Source: Bacteroidota bacterium
GTDB taxonomy: Bacteria > Bacteroidota > Bacteroidia > Cytophagales > Cyclobacteriaceae
Assembly (NCBI GenBank): GCA_018266435.1
Contig: JAFEAL010000012.1
Coordinates: forward strand, 85,700 to 149,699
Direction of reading: 5' to 3'
DNA: 64,000 nt
Numbering within the stretch: position 1 is the first letter of the stretch; each line of letters opens with the position of its first letter. The translations under genes and the position numbers were made by a program. Below are positions 1 to 8,996 of this stretch, one piece after another. The notes beneath the pieces are model-generated. The model ran no database searches. It had not been told where the DNA came from and was given only the letters and a program-made list of their open reading frames with translations.

Positions 1-20
1 CCTACAAGTGAGGCAAGTTG

Positions 21-902
21 ATGATTGATTCATTTTTAAAATATCTCCGGTTTCAAAAACGGTACAGTCCCCAAACCATTCTTTCTTATCATACGGATCT
101 TCAGCAGTTCACCGATTATTTGAATCAGGAGTTTGACAAAACTCCAACAGAAGAAGCTAACCATAGTCTCGTCCGATCGTGGATTGTAAAGCTGGTAGAG
201 AGTGGTTTAGATCCCGTTTCCATTAACCGAAAAATTGCTTGCCTTCGTTCGTATTATAAATTTTTGCTGAAGCAAGAACGGGTAACAAAAGACCCGATGG
301 TTAAAATTAAAATTCTAAAGACCAAAAAAAAATTACCACACTTTGTTCATGAAAAGGAAATGGAGTTGTCGCTAGACCAGTACGAGGCTGGAGAAGAAAC
401 AGAGTTTGACAAACAGCGCAACCGGTTAGTGATAGAACTGCTCTACGGTACAGGGATGCGCCTGTCTGAATTGATCGGATTGAAAGACTCCAGCGTGAAT
501 TTACACGACCAAACACTAAAGGTATTAGGAAAAAGAAATAAAGAACGTGTGATTCCATTCACTTCCGGCTTAGTACACATCATAGAGAAATACAAAAAAG
601 TACGAAATCGGGAAGTGGAACGCAAAGAAGATCATTTGCTGGTATTAAAAAATGGCGAGCCGCTGTACCCAGTTATGGTAAACCGCCTGATAAAAAAATA
701 TTTGAAAGAGGCAAACGTTGAAAAGAAAAGTCCGCACGTACTCCGCCATACCTACGCCACTCACTTATTAAACAAAGGCGCAGAGATTAATGCTGTGAAA
801 GACCTGCTGGGTCACAGTAGTTTGGCGGCCACTCAGGTTTATACGCACAACTCTATGGAAAAATTAAAAAAGGTTTTTGATCAGGCTCATCCAAAAGCAT
901 GA
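21..902 (+). CDS. xerC: Tyrosine recombinase, XerC/XerD family
   Basis: Site-specific tyrosine recombinase, 293 residues, the usual size for XerC/XerD, which resolve chromosome dimers at dif during division. The N-terminal SAM-like core-binding domain (about residues 1-90) is followed by the catalytic domain. The catalytic set is visible: Arg in TGMRLSEL, the HVLRHTYATHLL box, LGHSSLAATQ and the nucleophilic Tyr in QVYTH near the C-terminus. The frame can extend three bases to a TTG, but the adjacent ATG is preferred. It lies upstream of the hibernation factor gene on the same strand, a common Bacteroidota arrangement. No phage genes surround it, so a housekeeping role is favoured over an integrase. 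Choosing XerC rather than XerD is inference. Confidence 0.9.
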   Translation: MIDSFLKYLRFQKRYSPQTILSYHTDLQQFTDYLNQEFDKTPTEEANHSLVRSWIVKLVESGLDPVSINRKIACLRSYYKFLLKQERVTKDPMVKIKILKTKKKLPHFVHEKEMELSLDQYEAGEETEFDKQRNRLVIELLYGTGMRLSELIGLKDSSVNLHDQTLKVLGKRNKERVIPFTSGLVHIIEKYKKVRNREVERKEDHLLVLKNGEPLYPVMVNRLIKKYLKEANVEKKSPHVLRHTYATHLLNKGAEINAVKDLLGHSSLAATQVYTHNSMEKLKKVFDQAHPKA

Positions 903-1003
903 AGTATACGTTAGTATAGATAGAAGATAGGTATAAAAAAATAATTCACTGCATTGTGATATTTCAGGTTTAACTACATGTTCCACTTAAATAATTATTT
1001 GTT

Positions 1004-1306
1004 ATGAAGCTACAAGTTCACTCCATTCATTTTAATGCTGATGCTAAGTTGATAGACTTTATCCAAAAGAAAGTGGATAAGTTGGATACCTACTATGACC
1101 GATTATTGGATGGTGAAGTCTTTTTACGACTCAACAATGAAGGAGTAGCCAACAAAACCGTAGAAATAAAACTAAAGGTACCCGGAAGCCAATTGTTTGC
1201 TAAAGAGCAGGCCCGTTCATTTGAAGAAGCAACTGACCTGGCTACTCAAGCCTTGGCCAATCAACTGAAAAAATTCAAAACGAAGTTAAGTGCAGGAAGA
1301 GTTTAA
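1004..1306 (+). CDS. hpf: Short ribosome hibernation-promoting factor (HPF/RaiA family)
   Basis: 100-residue protein of the HPF/YfiA (RaiA) family, which binds the 30S decoding region and promotes ribosome hibernation in stationary phase. The N-terminus MKLQVHSIHFNADAKLIDFI and the segment KKVDKLDTYYDRLLDGEVFLR match the beta-alpha-beta-beta-beta-alpha family fold. There is no C-terminal dimerisation domain, so this is the short form. It follows the Xer gene by about 100 bp on the same strand. Its stop codon overlaps the left arm of the bidirectional terminator shared with metK. Confidence 0.92.
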   Translation: MKLQVHSIHFNADAKLIDFIQKKVDKLDTYYDRLLDGEVFLRLNNEGVANKTVEIKLKVPGSQLFAKEQARSFEEATDLATQALANQLKKFKTKLSAGRV

Positions 1307-1340
1307 AAGGAAAAGGCCTCGAATGAGGCCTTTTCCTTTT
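1305..1340. terminator. Bidirectional rho-independent terminator between hpf and metK
   Basis: A perfect 16-bp inverted repeat with a GAAT loop: the left arm starts at 1305 with AAAAGGAAAAGGCCTC and the right arm ends at 1340. The A/T flanks give a U-tract on either strand, so it can terminate both hpf (+) and the convergent metK (-). The two stop codons lie at its edges. Confidence 0.88.
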
Positions 1341-1342
1341 AA

Positions 1343-2596
1343 TCAAACTTTGAATACTTTTTTCAATTCGTCCACATGATCGAGTTTTTCCCAAGGGAAC
1401 AATTCAACCTTTAATCGTTTTTCATTTTTCTGGCCTTTGTTAAAAATTTTCTCTACGATTTTCGATTCACGACCCATGTGCCCGTAGGCAGCTGTTTCTG
1501 AATAAATAGGTGTGCGCAAATTGAATCGCTGCTCAATGAAGTACGGACGCATATCAAACACCTTCTCAATTTTTTTGGCAATCTCCCCATCGGCCAATTT
1601 TACTTTGGCCGTTCCATAGGTATTAACATACAGTCCTACCGGCTTGGCTACCCCAATAGCATAAGCCACCTGAACTAATACCTCGTCACATATCCCGGCA
1701 GCCACCATGTTCTTAGCTATGTGCCGGGTTGCGTACGCAGCCGAGCGATCTACCTTGCTGGGATCTTTACCAGAAAACGCCCCGCCACCATGAGCTCCTT
1801 TACCACCGTATGTATCTACAATTATTTTTCTTCCCGTGAGGCCGGTGTCACCGTGCGGGCCGCCAATTACAAATTTTCCGGTTGGGTTAACAAAATATTT
1901 GATTTCGCTGTTGAATAATTTCTGTACACGCTTCGGCAGTTTTTTCATCACCCGGGGCACCACAATATTGATCACATCTTCTTTAATTTTTTTCAACATG
2001 GTTACGTCTTTACCAAAGTCATCGTGTTGTGTGGAGATGACGATGGCATCAATGCGTTGAGGTTTGTTGTCATCACTATATTCAATCGTAACTTGTGATT
2101 TAGCATCGGGACGCAGGTAAGTCATCACTTTTCCCTCTCTGCGGATGGTTGACATTTCGCGGAGTAACATGTGCGCTAAATCTAACGGCAGGGGCATGTA
2201 ATTATCTGTTTCGTTTGTGGCATAACCGAACATCATGCCCTGATCGCCTGCTCCCTGGTCTTCTTTTTTCTTACGCTCCACTCCTTGATTAATATCTGAC
2301 GATTGCTCATGGATGGCCGAAAAAATTCCACAACTATGGGCTTCAAACATGTATTCGCTTTTGGTGTACCCAATTTTGCGAATCACTTCTCGGGCAATGT
2401 CTTGCACATCGAGGTAAGCTTCTGACTTTACTTCTCCGGCCAACACCACCTGGCCCGTGGTGACCAATGTTTCACACGCCACTTTTGAGTTGGGATCATA
2501 AGCCAGAAAATAATCAATTAAGGCATCAGAAATCTGATCGGCCACTTTATCCGGGTGTCCTTCGGAAACTGATTCGGAAGTAAATAAGTAAGGCAT
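1343..2596 (-). CDS. metK: S-adenosylmethionine synthetase
   Basis: Makes S-adenosylmethionine from methionine and ATP in the cytoplasm. At 417 residues it is slightly longer than the roughly 384 of E. coli MetK. Family motifs are intact: [13 protein letters not shown] near the N-terminus, [15 protein letters not shown] in the first third and [19 protein letters not shown] in the middle. The frame opens at a TTG at 2602, but the ATG at 2596 gives the expected [18 protein letters not shown]-terminus. A well-formed Bacteroidota promoter sits 36 bp upstream, and the gene ends in the terminator shared with hpf, so it is probably monocistronic. Confidence 0.97.
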   Translation of the reverse strand: MPYLFTSESVSEGHPDKVADQISDALIDYFLAYDPNSKVACETLVTTGQVVLAGEVKSEAYLDVQDIAREVIRKIGYTKSEYMFEAHSCGIFSAIHEQSSDINQGVERKKKEDQGAGDQGMMFGYATNETDNYMPLPLDLAHMLLREMSTIRREGKVMTYLRPDAKSQVTIEYSDDNKPQRIDAIVISTQHDDFGKDVTMLKKIKEDVINIVVPRVMKKLPKRVQKLFNSEIKYFVNPTGKFVIGGPHGDTGLTGRKIIVDTYGGKGAHGGGAFSGKDPSKVDRSAAYATRHIAKNMVAAGICDEVLVQVAYAIGVAKPVGLYVNTYGTAKVKLADGEIAKKIEKVFDMRPYFIEQRFNLRTPIYSETAAYGHMGRESKIVEKIFNKGQKNEKRLKVELFPWEKLDHVDELKKVFKV

Positions 2597-2632
2597 AAGC
2601 AATTTATTGATGAATGGTGATTTTCAGAGCGG

Positions 2633-2662
2633 CAAAAATACTTGAATTAGTCGATTAGTCAA
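2633..2662 (-). promoter_or_regulatory. Promoter of metK (Bacteroidota -33/-7 type)
   Basis: On the minus strand TTG (2662-2660) is followed by exactly 19 bases and then TATTTTTG (2640-2633), matching the consensus TTG-N19-TAnnTTTG known for the primary sigma factor of this phylum. Transcription would begin a few bases downstream, leaving a leader of about 30 nt before the metK ATG at 2596. Confidence 0.75.
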
Positions 2663-2692
2663 GGAACTAATGGATCAATAATAACTGCGTCA

Positions 2693-3403
2693 TCATTCAG
2701 CCTGAAATAAAAAAACAGCTGGTTCTTTTGAAAAAACATGAGGCTTATTTTTCCATTCGGACACTGTCATGGTTTTGATCCATTCTGTTTTTCCGGTAAG
2801 ATTAAACGCAACACATAAACGAGTTTGTGCGGCAAGGCTTTGCAGCAGGCTTTTCAATACTTGATTGTTGCGGTATGGAGTCTCAATAAAAATTTGAGTT
2901 TGGTTTTTTTCTCTCGATTCTTTTTCAAGTTGTTTGATTTTTCTTGATGCTTCTTTTAAATCAATCGGCAGGTAGCCATGAAAAGCAAACTGCTGACCGC
3001 TTAGCCCTGAGGCCATTAATGCCAACACCACGGAGGAAGGACCAACTAATGGAACAACCTCAATGTTTTTTTGGTGTGCAAACTTCACTGCCAGTGCGCC
3101 CGGATCGGCTACACCCGGACACCCCGATTCTGAAATTACTCCCATATTTTTTCCGTTGAAGACCGGTGCAAATAATTCATCAAGCACTGATTCTTTGGTG
3201 TCTTTATTCAAGACAGAAAATTGTAAATCATCGATTTTCTCATAAATTTTCAGACTACTCAAATACCTTCTGGCCGTACGGATATCTTCCACTAAAAAAT
3301 GATGGATGTGTTTTAGTGCTTCAGGAACAGATGGAGGTATTGCATTCGGGGCATCTTCTGCAATGACGGTAGGGATTAAATAAAGTTTGCCGTTAGTTTC
3401 CAT
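2693..3403 (-). CDS. SAM-dependent methyltransferase, RsmI-like (tetrapyrrole methylase fold)
   Basis: 236-residue protein of the tetrapyrrole-methylase/RsmI fold. RsmI makes the 2'-O-methyl of C1402 in 16S rRNA. Visible signatures are LYLIPTVIAEDAP at the N-terminus, the SESGCPGVADPGA loop (the GxxxxxxDPG signature of RsmI-type enzymes) and VPLVGPSSVVLALMASGLSG. It is shorter and more divergent than canonical RsmI and probably represents the Bacteroidota paralogue group, so the substrate is uncertain. Its first 11 bases overlap the 3' end of the upstream esterase gene on the same strand, which suggests translational coupling. Confidence 0.85.
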   Translation of the reverse strand: METNGKLYLIPTVIAEDAPNAIPPSVPEALKHIHHFLVEDIRTARRYLSSLKIYEKIDDLQFSVLNKDTKESVLDELFAPVFNGKNMGVISESGCPGVADPGALAVKFAHQKNIEVVPLVGPSSVVLALMASGLSGQQFAFHGYLPIDLKEASRKIKQLEKESREKNQTQIFIETPYRNNQVLKSLLQSLAAQTRLCVAFNLTGKTEWIKTMTVSEWKNKPHVFSKEPAVFLFQAE

Positions 3404-4157
3404 CCAGGAATTGCAAAACTACCTGCAAAAACTCTTGTGGTTTCTCCGCCTGCACCCAGTGCCCTGTATCCAAAGTAACGAACCGGACCGATGGGAAAAT
3501 CTTTTTGATGAGTGAGTCATCGCCATCGGCAAAGTAATTCGATTTTTTTCCATTAATGAATAATGATGGGCCATTGTAAATTCCGGAATAGTGCAAGCCA
3601 TCCCCTACTTCTTGCAGGTGTTCGTCAATGGCTTTTAAATTGGGACGCCAGTAAAATTTATTATTGGCATCGCGTGCCAGGTTTTTTAATATAAACTGTC
3701 GCACGGCCGGGTCGGGTTCATACCCTGCTAATACTACTTCCGCTTCTGACCGGGTAGAAAGCTCATTCAAGGCAATGGCTTTCATCCCCTCTACCAACAA
3801 ATCGTGTTTTACTACGTACGGTTTTGGCACAATATCCACCACTACCAACTTGTTGACCCGTGCCGGAGTTTTTACAGCAAAATTCATTACCGTTTTCCCA
3901 CCCATAGAGTGGCCGATCAGGTTGGCTTTTTCAAGTTGACGCTCATTCATAAATTCTTCCAAATCCTCGGTGAGAACCTGGTAATTCATTTCGTCACTAT
4001 GCGGAGATTGGCCATGGTTGCGCTGGTCAATGGTGTACACTGAAAAATGTTCAGCTAAAAGTTTGGCTAACGAATACCAATTATCAGACGAACCTAGCAG
4101 CCCATGCAAAATGATAAGCGGCTCGCCCTCTCCCTGTTGGCGATAGAATAGTTTCAT
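3393..4157 (-). CDS. Alpha/beta hydrolase, YbfF-like esterase
   Basis: 254-residue cytoplasmic alpha/beta hydrolase resembling the YbfF acyl-CoA/carboxylester esterases. The oxyanion-hole motif LHGLLGSSDNWY, the nucleophile elbow LIGHSMGG (Ser) and the C-terminal DTGHWVQAEKP (His) form the expected triad. The longest frame begins at a TTG (4166), but the ATG at 4157 gives the natural MKLFYRQQGEGEPLIILHG start. It overlaps the RsmI-like methyltransferase by 11 bases and runs divergently from lysA. The physiological substrate cannot be read from the sequence. Confidence 0.87.
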   Translation of the reverse strand: MKLFYRQQGEGEPLIILHGLLGSSDNWYSLAKLLAEHFSVYTIDQRNHGQSPHSDEMNYQVLTEDLEEFMNERQLEKANLIGHSMGGKTVMNFAVKTPARVNKLVVVDIVPKPYVVKHDLLVEGMKAIALNELSTRSEAEVVLAGYEPDPAVRQFILKNLARDANNKFYWRPNLKAIDEHLQEVGDGLHYSGIYNGPSLFINGKKSNYFADGDDSLIKKIFPSVRFVTLDTGHWVQAEKPQEFLQVVLQFLDGN

Positions 4158-4216
4158 GGTTTGCAAAGTAAGTTAAAATTGAAGAATGCATGATTCAAAG
4201 AAATGGTTATTTATGC

Positions 4217-4224
4217 CATCTTTG
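4217..4224 (+). promoter_or_regulatory. Candidate -7 element for lysA
   Basis: CATCTTTG matches TAnnTTTG at seven of eight positions and ends 14 bases before the preferred lysA start at 4239. No clear -33 TTG at standard spacing was seen. It supports 4239 over the in-frame ATG at 4203, which would lie upstream of the transcription start. Confidence 0.4.
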
Positions 4225-4238
4225 CTCAATTTTTTGAT

Positions 4239-5471
4239 ATGGAACTGATTGACGGAAAATACCTAGTTCAAGGAATTGGCTTGCACGCCATTGCACAGGA
4301 GTATGGCACACCTGTTTACGTGTACGATGGGCATAAAATGGTGAGCCAGCTTCATAATTTGAAGAATGCTTTTTCTGAAAATCCGCTGAAAATAAAATTT
4401 GCCATGAAGTCGCTGAGCAACATTTCTATCCTAAAGTTGCTCCACCAACATGGTGCGGGTATTGATGCAGTATCAATCAATGAAGCCAGATTGGCATTGG
4501 GAGCCGGTGTAACCGGTGCAGACATTAACTTCACCCCCAACGGGGTTGACTTTAGTGAAATAGAAGAGGGGGTTGATCTTGGGCTAAGTGTTAATCTTGA
4601 TAACCTTTCGGCACTTGAAAAATTCGGCAAGAAATATGGAGCCAGCTATCCTTGCGGCATTCGTCTGAACCCACACATTATGGCAGGCGGCAACTATAAA
4701 ATATCCACGGGTCACAGCAACTCAAAGTTTGGTATTTCAATATACCAGTTGCCTGATGTGCTGCGCCTGATCAGCCAGTATAAAATCAATGTTACCGGTT
4801 TGCACATTCACACCGGTTCTGAAATTACAGAGACCGATGTTTTTTTAAAGATGGCCGAAATACTTTTTGGCATTGCTTCTGACTTCCCCTCATTAAAGTT
4901 TATTGATATTGGCAGTGGGTTTAAAGTGGCCTATAAAGAAGGAGACCACACCACAAACATTTATGACTTGGGATTGAAGCTGGGCAAAAATTTTAAAGAA
5001 TTTTATCACCGCTACGGCCGGCAACTAGAACTTTGGATCGAGCCCGGAAAATACGTGGTGAGCGAAGCTGGATTATTGATTGTAAAAGTAAATGTGGTGA
5101 AACCAACACCTTCTGTCACATTTGCTGGAGTTGACAGCGGATTGAACCACCTCATTCGCCCGATGATGTATGATGCATATCATGAGATTGTAAATATTTC
5201 TAACCCAACCGGAAGCCAAAAAATTTATACGGTGGTAGGAAACATTTGTGAAACCGACACACTCGGTGCCGATCGAAAACTGAATGAAGTGCGCGAAGGA
5301 GATTTACTGGCCATAAAAAATGCCGGGGCTTATGGATACTCAATGGCCTCTAACTACAATTCACGGTTCAGACCGCCCGAAGTTTTAGTATGGAAAGGCA
5401 AAACGCAACTCATCCGCAAACGCGATACACTTGATGACTTGTTACGAAATCAGGTGGTAGCTGAGATCTAG
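4239..5471 (+). CDS. lysA: Diaminopimelate decarboxylase
   Basis: PLP-dependent decarboxylase converting meso-diaminopimelate to lysine, the last step of lysine synthesis. It has 410 residues, normal for LysA. The PLP-binding lysine is in KFAMKSLSN. HTGSEITE, the glycine-rich IDIGSGFKVAYKEGD, the arginine in GIRLNPH and the substrate-binding GNICETDTLG are all present. The frame opens 12 codons earlier at 4203, but MELIDGKYLVQGI is the family-like start and a -7-like element lies between the two ATGs. It stands alone, divergent from the esterase gene and convergent with the dienelactone hydrolase gene. Confidence 0.95.
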   Translation: MELIDGKYLVQGIGLHAIAQEYGTPVYVYDGHKMVSQLHNLKNAFSENPLKIKFAMKSLSNISILKLLHQHGAGIDAVSINEARLALGAGVTGADINFTPNGVDFSEIEEGVDLGLSVNLDNLSALEKFGKKYGASYPCGIRLNPHIMAGGNYKISTGHSNSKFGISIYQLPDVLRLISQYKINVTGLHIHTGSEITETDVFLKMAEILFGIASDFPSLKFIDIGSGFKVAYKEGDHTTNIYDLGLKLGKNFKEFYHRYGRQLELWIEPGKYVVSEAGLLIVKVNVVKPTPSVTFAGVDSGLNHLIRPMMYDAYHEIVNISNPTGSQKIYTVVGNICETDTLGADRKLNEVREGDLLAIKNAGAYGYSMASNYNSRFRPPEVLVWKGKTQLIRKRDTLDDLLRNQVVAEI

Positions 5472-5488
5472 AGTAAAAGAGGTCTATT

Positions 5489-6331
5489 CTATTTTAGCCT
5501 CGCCTTAAAAAACTCAAGCGTATGCTTATAGGCATCAACTGTGAATTCTTTTTTATGGCCCGGGTTGCTGGGGTTGGCGAAGGCATGGTCAGCATCGTAT
5601 GATTTTACGATCAGCTTTTTACCCAATGAAGCCATGTTTTTCTCAAATTTCTCAGTCACGTCTTTGTTGATCCATTTATCTTGTGTGGGCCAAATGTCGA
5701 GCACATCGCAATTGAGTGTCTTTAGCCGGTCAAGGTTATCCTCAGGCATACCGTAGTAGATCACGCAAGCTACAGCTTGCTTTCCTGCAGTAAGTGCTGC
5801 CTGCATGGATTGACCGCCACCAAAACACCAGCCAATGGTGCCCACTTTGGCGTCTGTACCAATATAGGCCAAGGCCCCCTTCACAATGGCGTTGCCCCGC
5901 TCTTGTTTGAATTCGCTCATGTATTTTCCTGCGTCTTCGCGAGCTGTTGCTACTTTGCCGTCATACATATCCAAAGCCAACACATTAACATTGCCCAAAT
6001 CATGATAGAGATTTTCTGCTTCGCGTTTGATATGGTCATTCAGCCCCCACCATTCCTGAAAAACAAAAATCCAGTTGTTAGTTTTATTTTTGGAGGTGAT
6101 CAAAAACCCGTTTGCGTCCGCGCCATCGGTTTTGAAGGTAATCATCTTTCCACCGGCTTCGCTGATGTGCGTATAAGATAAAGGGCTCTTATGCATTTTG
6201 TTAAAACTCTTGTTTGAAGCAAACAAGGCAAATTTCTCAGTGGCTGAAGTGTGGCAAATTGTAAGATCAGTTTGTGCAAAACCCAACACGGCTACACCCA
6301 TGGCGATCATCAATAAAATTGTTTTTTTCAT
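5489..6331 (-). CDS. Secreted dienelactone hydrolase family protein
   Basis: 280-residue alpha/beta hydrolase of the dienelactone hydrolase family with a clear Sec signal peptide (MKKTILLMIAMGVAVLGFAQ, cleavage after FAQ), so probably periplasmic. The catalytic triad of this family is visible as Cys in GWCFGGGQSM, Asp in the DIWPTQDKW region and His in DADHAFANP. QEWWGLNDHIKREAENL is a DLH family hallmark. The substrate is unknown; many such proteins are annotated from fold alone. It sits upstream of, and convergent with, lysA, with the DinB gene 48 bp upstream on the same strand. Confidence 0.85.
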   Translation of the reverse strand: MKKTILLMIAMGVAVLGFAQTDLTICHTSATEKFALFASNKSFNKMHKSPLSYTHISEAGGKMITFKTDGADANGFLITSKNKTNNWIFVFQEWWGLNDHIKREAENLYHDLGNVNVLALDMYDGKVATAREDAGKYMSEFKQERGNAIVKGALAYIGTDAKVGTIGWCFGGGQSMQAALTAGKQAVACVIYYGMPEDNLDRLKTLNCDVLDIWPTQDKWINKDVTEKFEKNMASLGKKLIVKSYDADHAFANPSNPGHKKEFTVDAYKHTLEFFKARLK

Positions 6332-6379
6332 AAGTTGATTGGTTTTTGTTTGGCTAACAACTAAAAAGTGTTTTTGGTT

Positions 6380-6844
6380 TTACAACTGCCCAGACCTTAT
6401 CCGGTCATAAGTAATATAATCCGTATTGATTGGCTCATAACCATTTTGCCTGAGTAAAATGGCCACTTGTGCCCGGTGGTACGTAGCATGGTTAGCGGTA
6501 TGGATAATGATACTCTCCACGTTACTGACAAATGGTGTGCCTGTATAATTTGTATAGCTCAATTCGCGATCAAAATGTTCATTTGAACTAATGTATTCAA
6601 TCCATTCTTGGTCTATACTCGCAAATAATTTTTCCAGTTCAACGACAGAATAAGTTGACCACAGTTGCACATCAGGTTTGGGCAATCCTTTGACCCGGTG
6701 AAGCCACAGCCGCTCGGCCACAGCCACGTGTCCCAATAATGACAAAACTTTTTCATGCGAAATGCGCTGCTCTGTCAAACAGGTGAGCACACGCTGGTTG
6801 GCCCACTGGTTGTATTGGTATAGTTTAAGAAAATATTCTTTCAT
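6380..6844 (-). CDS. DinB-family protein
   Basis: 154-residue four-helix-bundle protein of the DinB/YfiT metal-dependent superfamily. The predicted metal ligands are His in LLGHVAVAERLWLHR and the C-terminal HTANHATYHRAQ, where HxxxH histidines are conserved. Members include thiol transferases and damage-inducible proteins of unknown activity, so no reaction can be assigned. Upstream on the minus strand TACCTTCG (6866-6859) is one mismatch from TAnnTTTG and may be its promoter. The gene is followed by the dienelactone hydrolase gene on the same strand. Confidence 0.85.
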   Translation of the reverse strand: MKEYFLKLYQYNQWANQRVLTCLTEQRISHEKVLSLLGHVAVAERLWLHRVKGLPKPDVQLWSTYSVVELEKLFASIDQEWIEYISSNEHFDRELSYTNYTGTPFVSNVESIIIHTANHATYHRAQVAILLRQNGYEPINTDYITYDRIRSGQL

Positions 6845-6909
6845 CTGAAATAAGGTAACGAAGGTAGAAAGGAATCAGAAAACTGTAAAGTTGTTATGAC
6901 TGAGCAGTA

Positions 6910-8085
6910 TTACGCGGTGAAGAGCGCTGCAAATTGATTTCCTAATTTTTCCCGGTGGTATTTTTGTTCCGCTAACAGCCGGGCATTTTGCCGGGCCTGG
7001 TCTAATTTTTCTTTGTCAGCCAGATAAACTGAAATTTTATTTACAAAATCTTGTGGTTGTTTGGGGTTAACAAAAAAACCACATTGGTTTGTTTCTATTT
7101 CATCTTTTATCCACCCCCCAAAATTAGTGATCACCAATTTGCCCGAAGCCAGTGCGTCAAAATACTTATTGGGCGAGCCGGTTTCCAGGATCGGTATGTT
7201 TTTATAGCATACAAAAGCAGCATCGGTAATGTTCATGATTTCTTTTACCGTGTTGCGGTCAACCAGCCCGGTAAATGTGATGTTAGTCAATTTCAGTTTT
7301 TCAGCCGCTGATTTTAACAACCCGAGCGTAGCTCCATCACCTGCTAAAATAAAATGCACGGGCAGATTTGCTTTGCGCGAGGCGTTGGCACATTCGATAA
7401 AATAATCCAAACCATTAGCCATACCGGTAGCCCCGATGTAGGATACAATAAATTTTCCTCCGACACTAAACTTTTGTTGGAGTGCCGGGTTTTTGTTTTC
7501 CTTTTCATAAAAATCACAGTCGGAAAAATTGGGAATAACGCTGATCTGTTTCCCGTTGATTTTTCCTTCAATAGATTTTTTGATCGGTTCAGAAAGCGCT
7601 ACGATGGATTTAGCTTCGTGGTAAATTTTTTTTTCCAATGCATACAAACTTTTCTGGAGTAAATAATTTTTTATGACTCCCAACTGAATGGGCGCATCAG
7701 GCCACAAATCACCTACTTCAAAAATAAATGGAATACGCAGCCGTTGTTTGAGGTAGATCGCAGCCAATCCGGTGGTGAGCGGAGTGGAAATAGCATAACA
7801 AACCGACACCCCATCCATTGCCTTTGCTGCCGAAATACTCTTCAGCACAAACCGGGCAAATGATTTTCCCCGGTGAAAAAATCCAAAAGAATTGTCGTAT
7901 GCAATCGGTAAGTAGTGAACCTCAATTCCTTCTACATCGGCCACGGTGTATTTTTTTTCGTTTGATGAGGTGACCACCACTGCCTTTACCCCCCGATTTA
8001 CCAAAGCTTTGGCCAAATAGTATGAACGAATAGCTCCCCCAGTGGCAGGTGTTTTAAAATGCTGATGCAGAATCATGACTTTCAT
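6910..8085 (-). CDS. Glycosyltransferase family 4 protein
   Basis: 391-residue GT-B glycosyltransferase. The N-terminus MKVMILHQHFKTPATGGAI is typical of GT4 enzymes, the C-terminal donor-binding domain contains VSYIGATGMANGLDYF, and the conserved acidic motif region reads ILETGSPNKYFDALASGK. It resembles WcaI/WbuB-like transferases acting on lipid-linked or surface polysaccharides, but donor and acceptor are unknown. An in-frame ATG at 8106 would add seven residues. I prefer 8085 because TTTCTTTG (8097-8090), one mismatch from the -7 consensus, lies between the two. No other polysaccharide genes are adjacent, so this is an orphan transferase. Confidence 0.88.
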   Translation of the reverse strand: MKVMILHQHFKTPATGGAIRSYYLAKALVNRGVKAVVVTSSNEKKYTVADVEGIEVHYLPIAYDNSFGFFHRGKSFARFVLKSISAAKAMDGVSVCYAISTPLTTGLAAIYLKQRLRIPFIFEVGDLWPDAPIQLGVIKNYLLQKSLYALEKKIYHEAKSIVALSEPIKKSIEGKINGKQISVIPNFSDCDFYEKENKNPALQQKFSVGGKFIVSYIGATGMANGLDYFIECANASRKANLPVHFILAGDGATLGLLKSAAEKLKLTNITFTGLVDRNTVKEIMNITDAAFVCYKNIPILETGSPNKYFDALASGKLVITNFGGWIKDEIETNQCGFFVNPKQPQDFVNKISVYLADKEKLDQARQNARLLAEQKYHREKLGNQFAALFTA

Positions 8086-8162
8086 AGCACAAAGAAACCT
8101 AATCATAAGTATGGCCGAAATAATTTCAGTTAAAAAAATAATGCTTTACCTTCACGCGCTTC

Positions 8163-8996
8163 ATGAAAAGGAACTTGCTTATATTTTTTCTTCGCAATTA
8201 TTTGAACACACTGGCTTTTGTCAACCCGGGCAAAGCAGGCAAAGAAGGCTTCATGCTTTTTTGTAGACCACAAAGAAGGGCCGTAAAACCACATCACCTT
8301 GAATTTTTCAATACTGCTGAAAAATTTACGGTAGAGTATGACCAAAAGAAAGTGCAGGCTTACCGTTGGGGGAGTGGACCAAAAAAATTATTGCTGTTGC
8401 ACGGCTGGGAGAGCCACAGCTACTGGTGGAAATCAATTGTTACCCATCTGCCAGGAGAAGAGTTTTCTGTCCTCTCCGTTGACGCCCCCGGGCACGGGCT
8501 GAGCGAAGGCAATTATATCAACATTCCACATTACAGCGGGTTGATCGAAAAACTAATCATAACGCATGGAGCATTTGATGGGATACTCGGCCATTCGCTG
8601 GGAGCCTTTTCTACACTATATACCTTCCATCGGGCGCCACAATTGGGAAATCCAAAATTGATAATCATGGCGGCACCCGGTGAAGTGAGTGAGTTTGTTT
8701 CCTATTACAAAAATGTACTTGGCCTGTCAGACAGAACTTTGAATGCTACCCGCGATTATTTTATCACAAAACTTGGGCACGATGTTAATTACTTTTCAAG
8801 TAAAGCGTTTGCTAAAACAATAAGTAACCCGGGGCTCATCATCCACGACCAGCAGGACCCTGACGCACCATACGCGCACGCACTGGAAGTACACCGCAAC
8901 TGGCCAAACTCTAGGATGATCTCAACCACTGGCTTGGGGCATAATTTAAAATCTACTGAACTGATAAAAGAGGTGGCCCGATTTCTCAACACTTAA
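8163..8996 (+). CDS. Alpha/beta hydrolase
   Basis: 277-residue alpha/beta hydrolase with a positively charged N-terminus and no clear signal peptide. LLLLHGWESHSYWW is the oxyanion-hole region, ILGHSLGAFS carries the nucleophilic Ser, HDQQDPDAPY the likely acid and GLGHNLKST the His. It belongs to the same broad class as the esterase at 3393-4157 but is not a close copy. Substrate unknown. Its stop codon shares the palindromic TTAA at 8993-8996 with the stop of the convergent TonB-dependent receptor gene. Confidence 0.82.
   Translation: MKRNLLIFFLRNYLNTLAFVNPGKAGKEGFMLFCRPQRRAVKPHHLEFFNTAEKFTVEYDQKKVQAYRWGSGPKKLLLLHGWESHSYWWKSIVTHLPGEEFSVLSVDAPGHGLSEGNYINIPHYSGLIEKLIITHGAFDGILGHSLGAFSTLYTFHRAPQLGNPKLIIMAAPGEVSEFVSYYKNVLGLSDRTLNATRDYFITKLGHDVNYFSSKAFAKTISNPGLIIHDQQDPDAPYAHALEVHRNWPNSRMISTTGLGHNLKSTELIKEVARFLNT

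Noticed and set aside
21-902. Tyrosine recombinase considered as a phage or integrative-element integrase
   Set aside because: Length, domain layout and the neighbouring hpf gene fit housekeeping Xer, and no phage or conjugation genes or attachment repeats are nearby.
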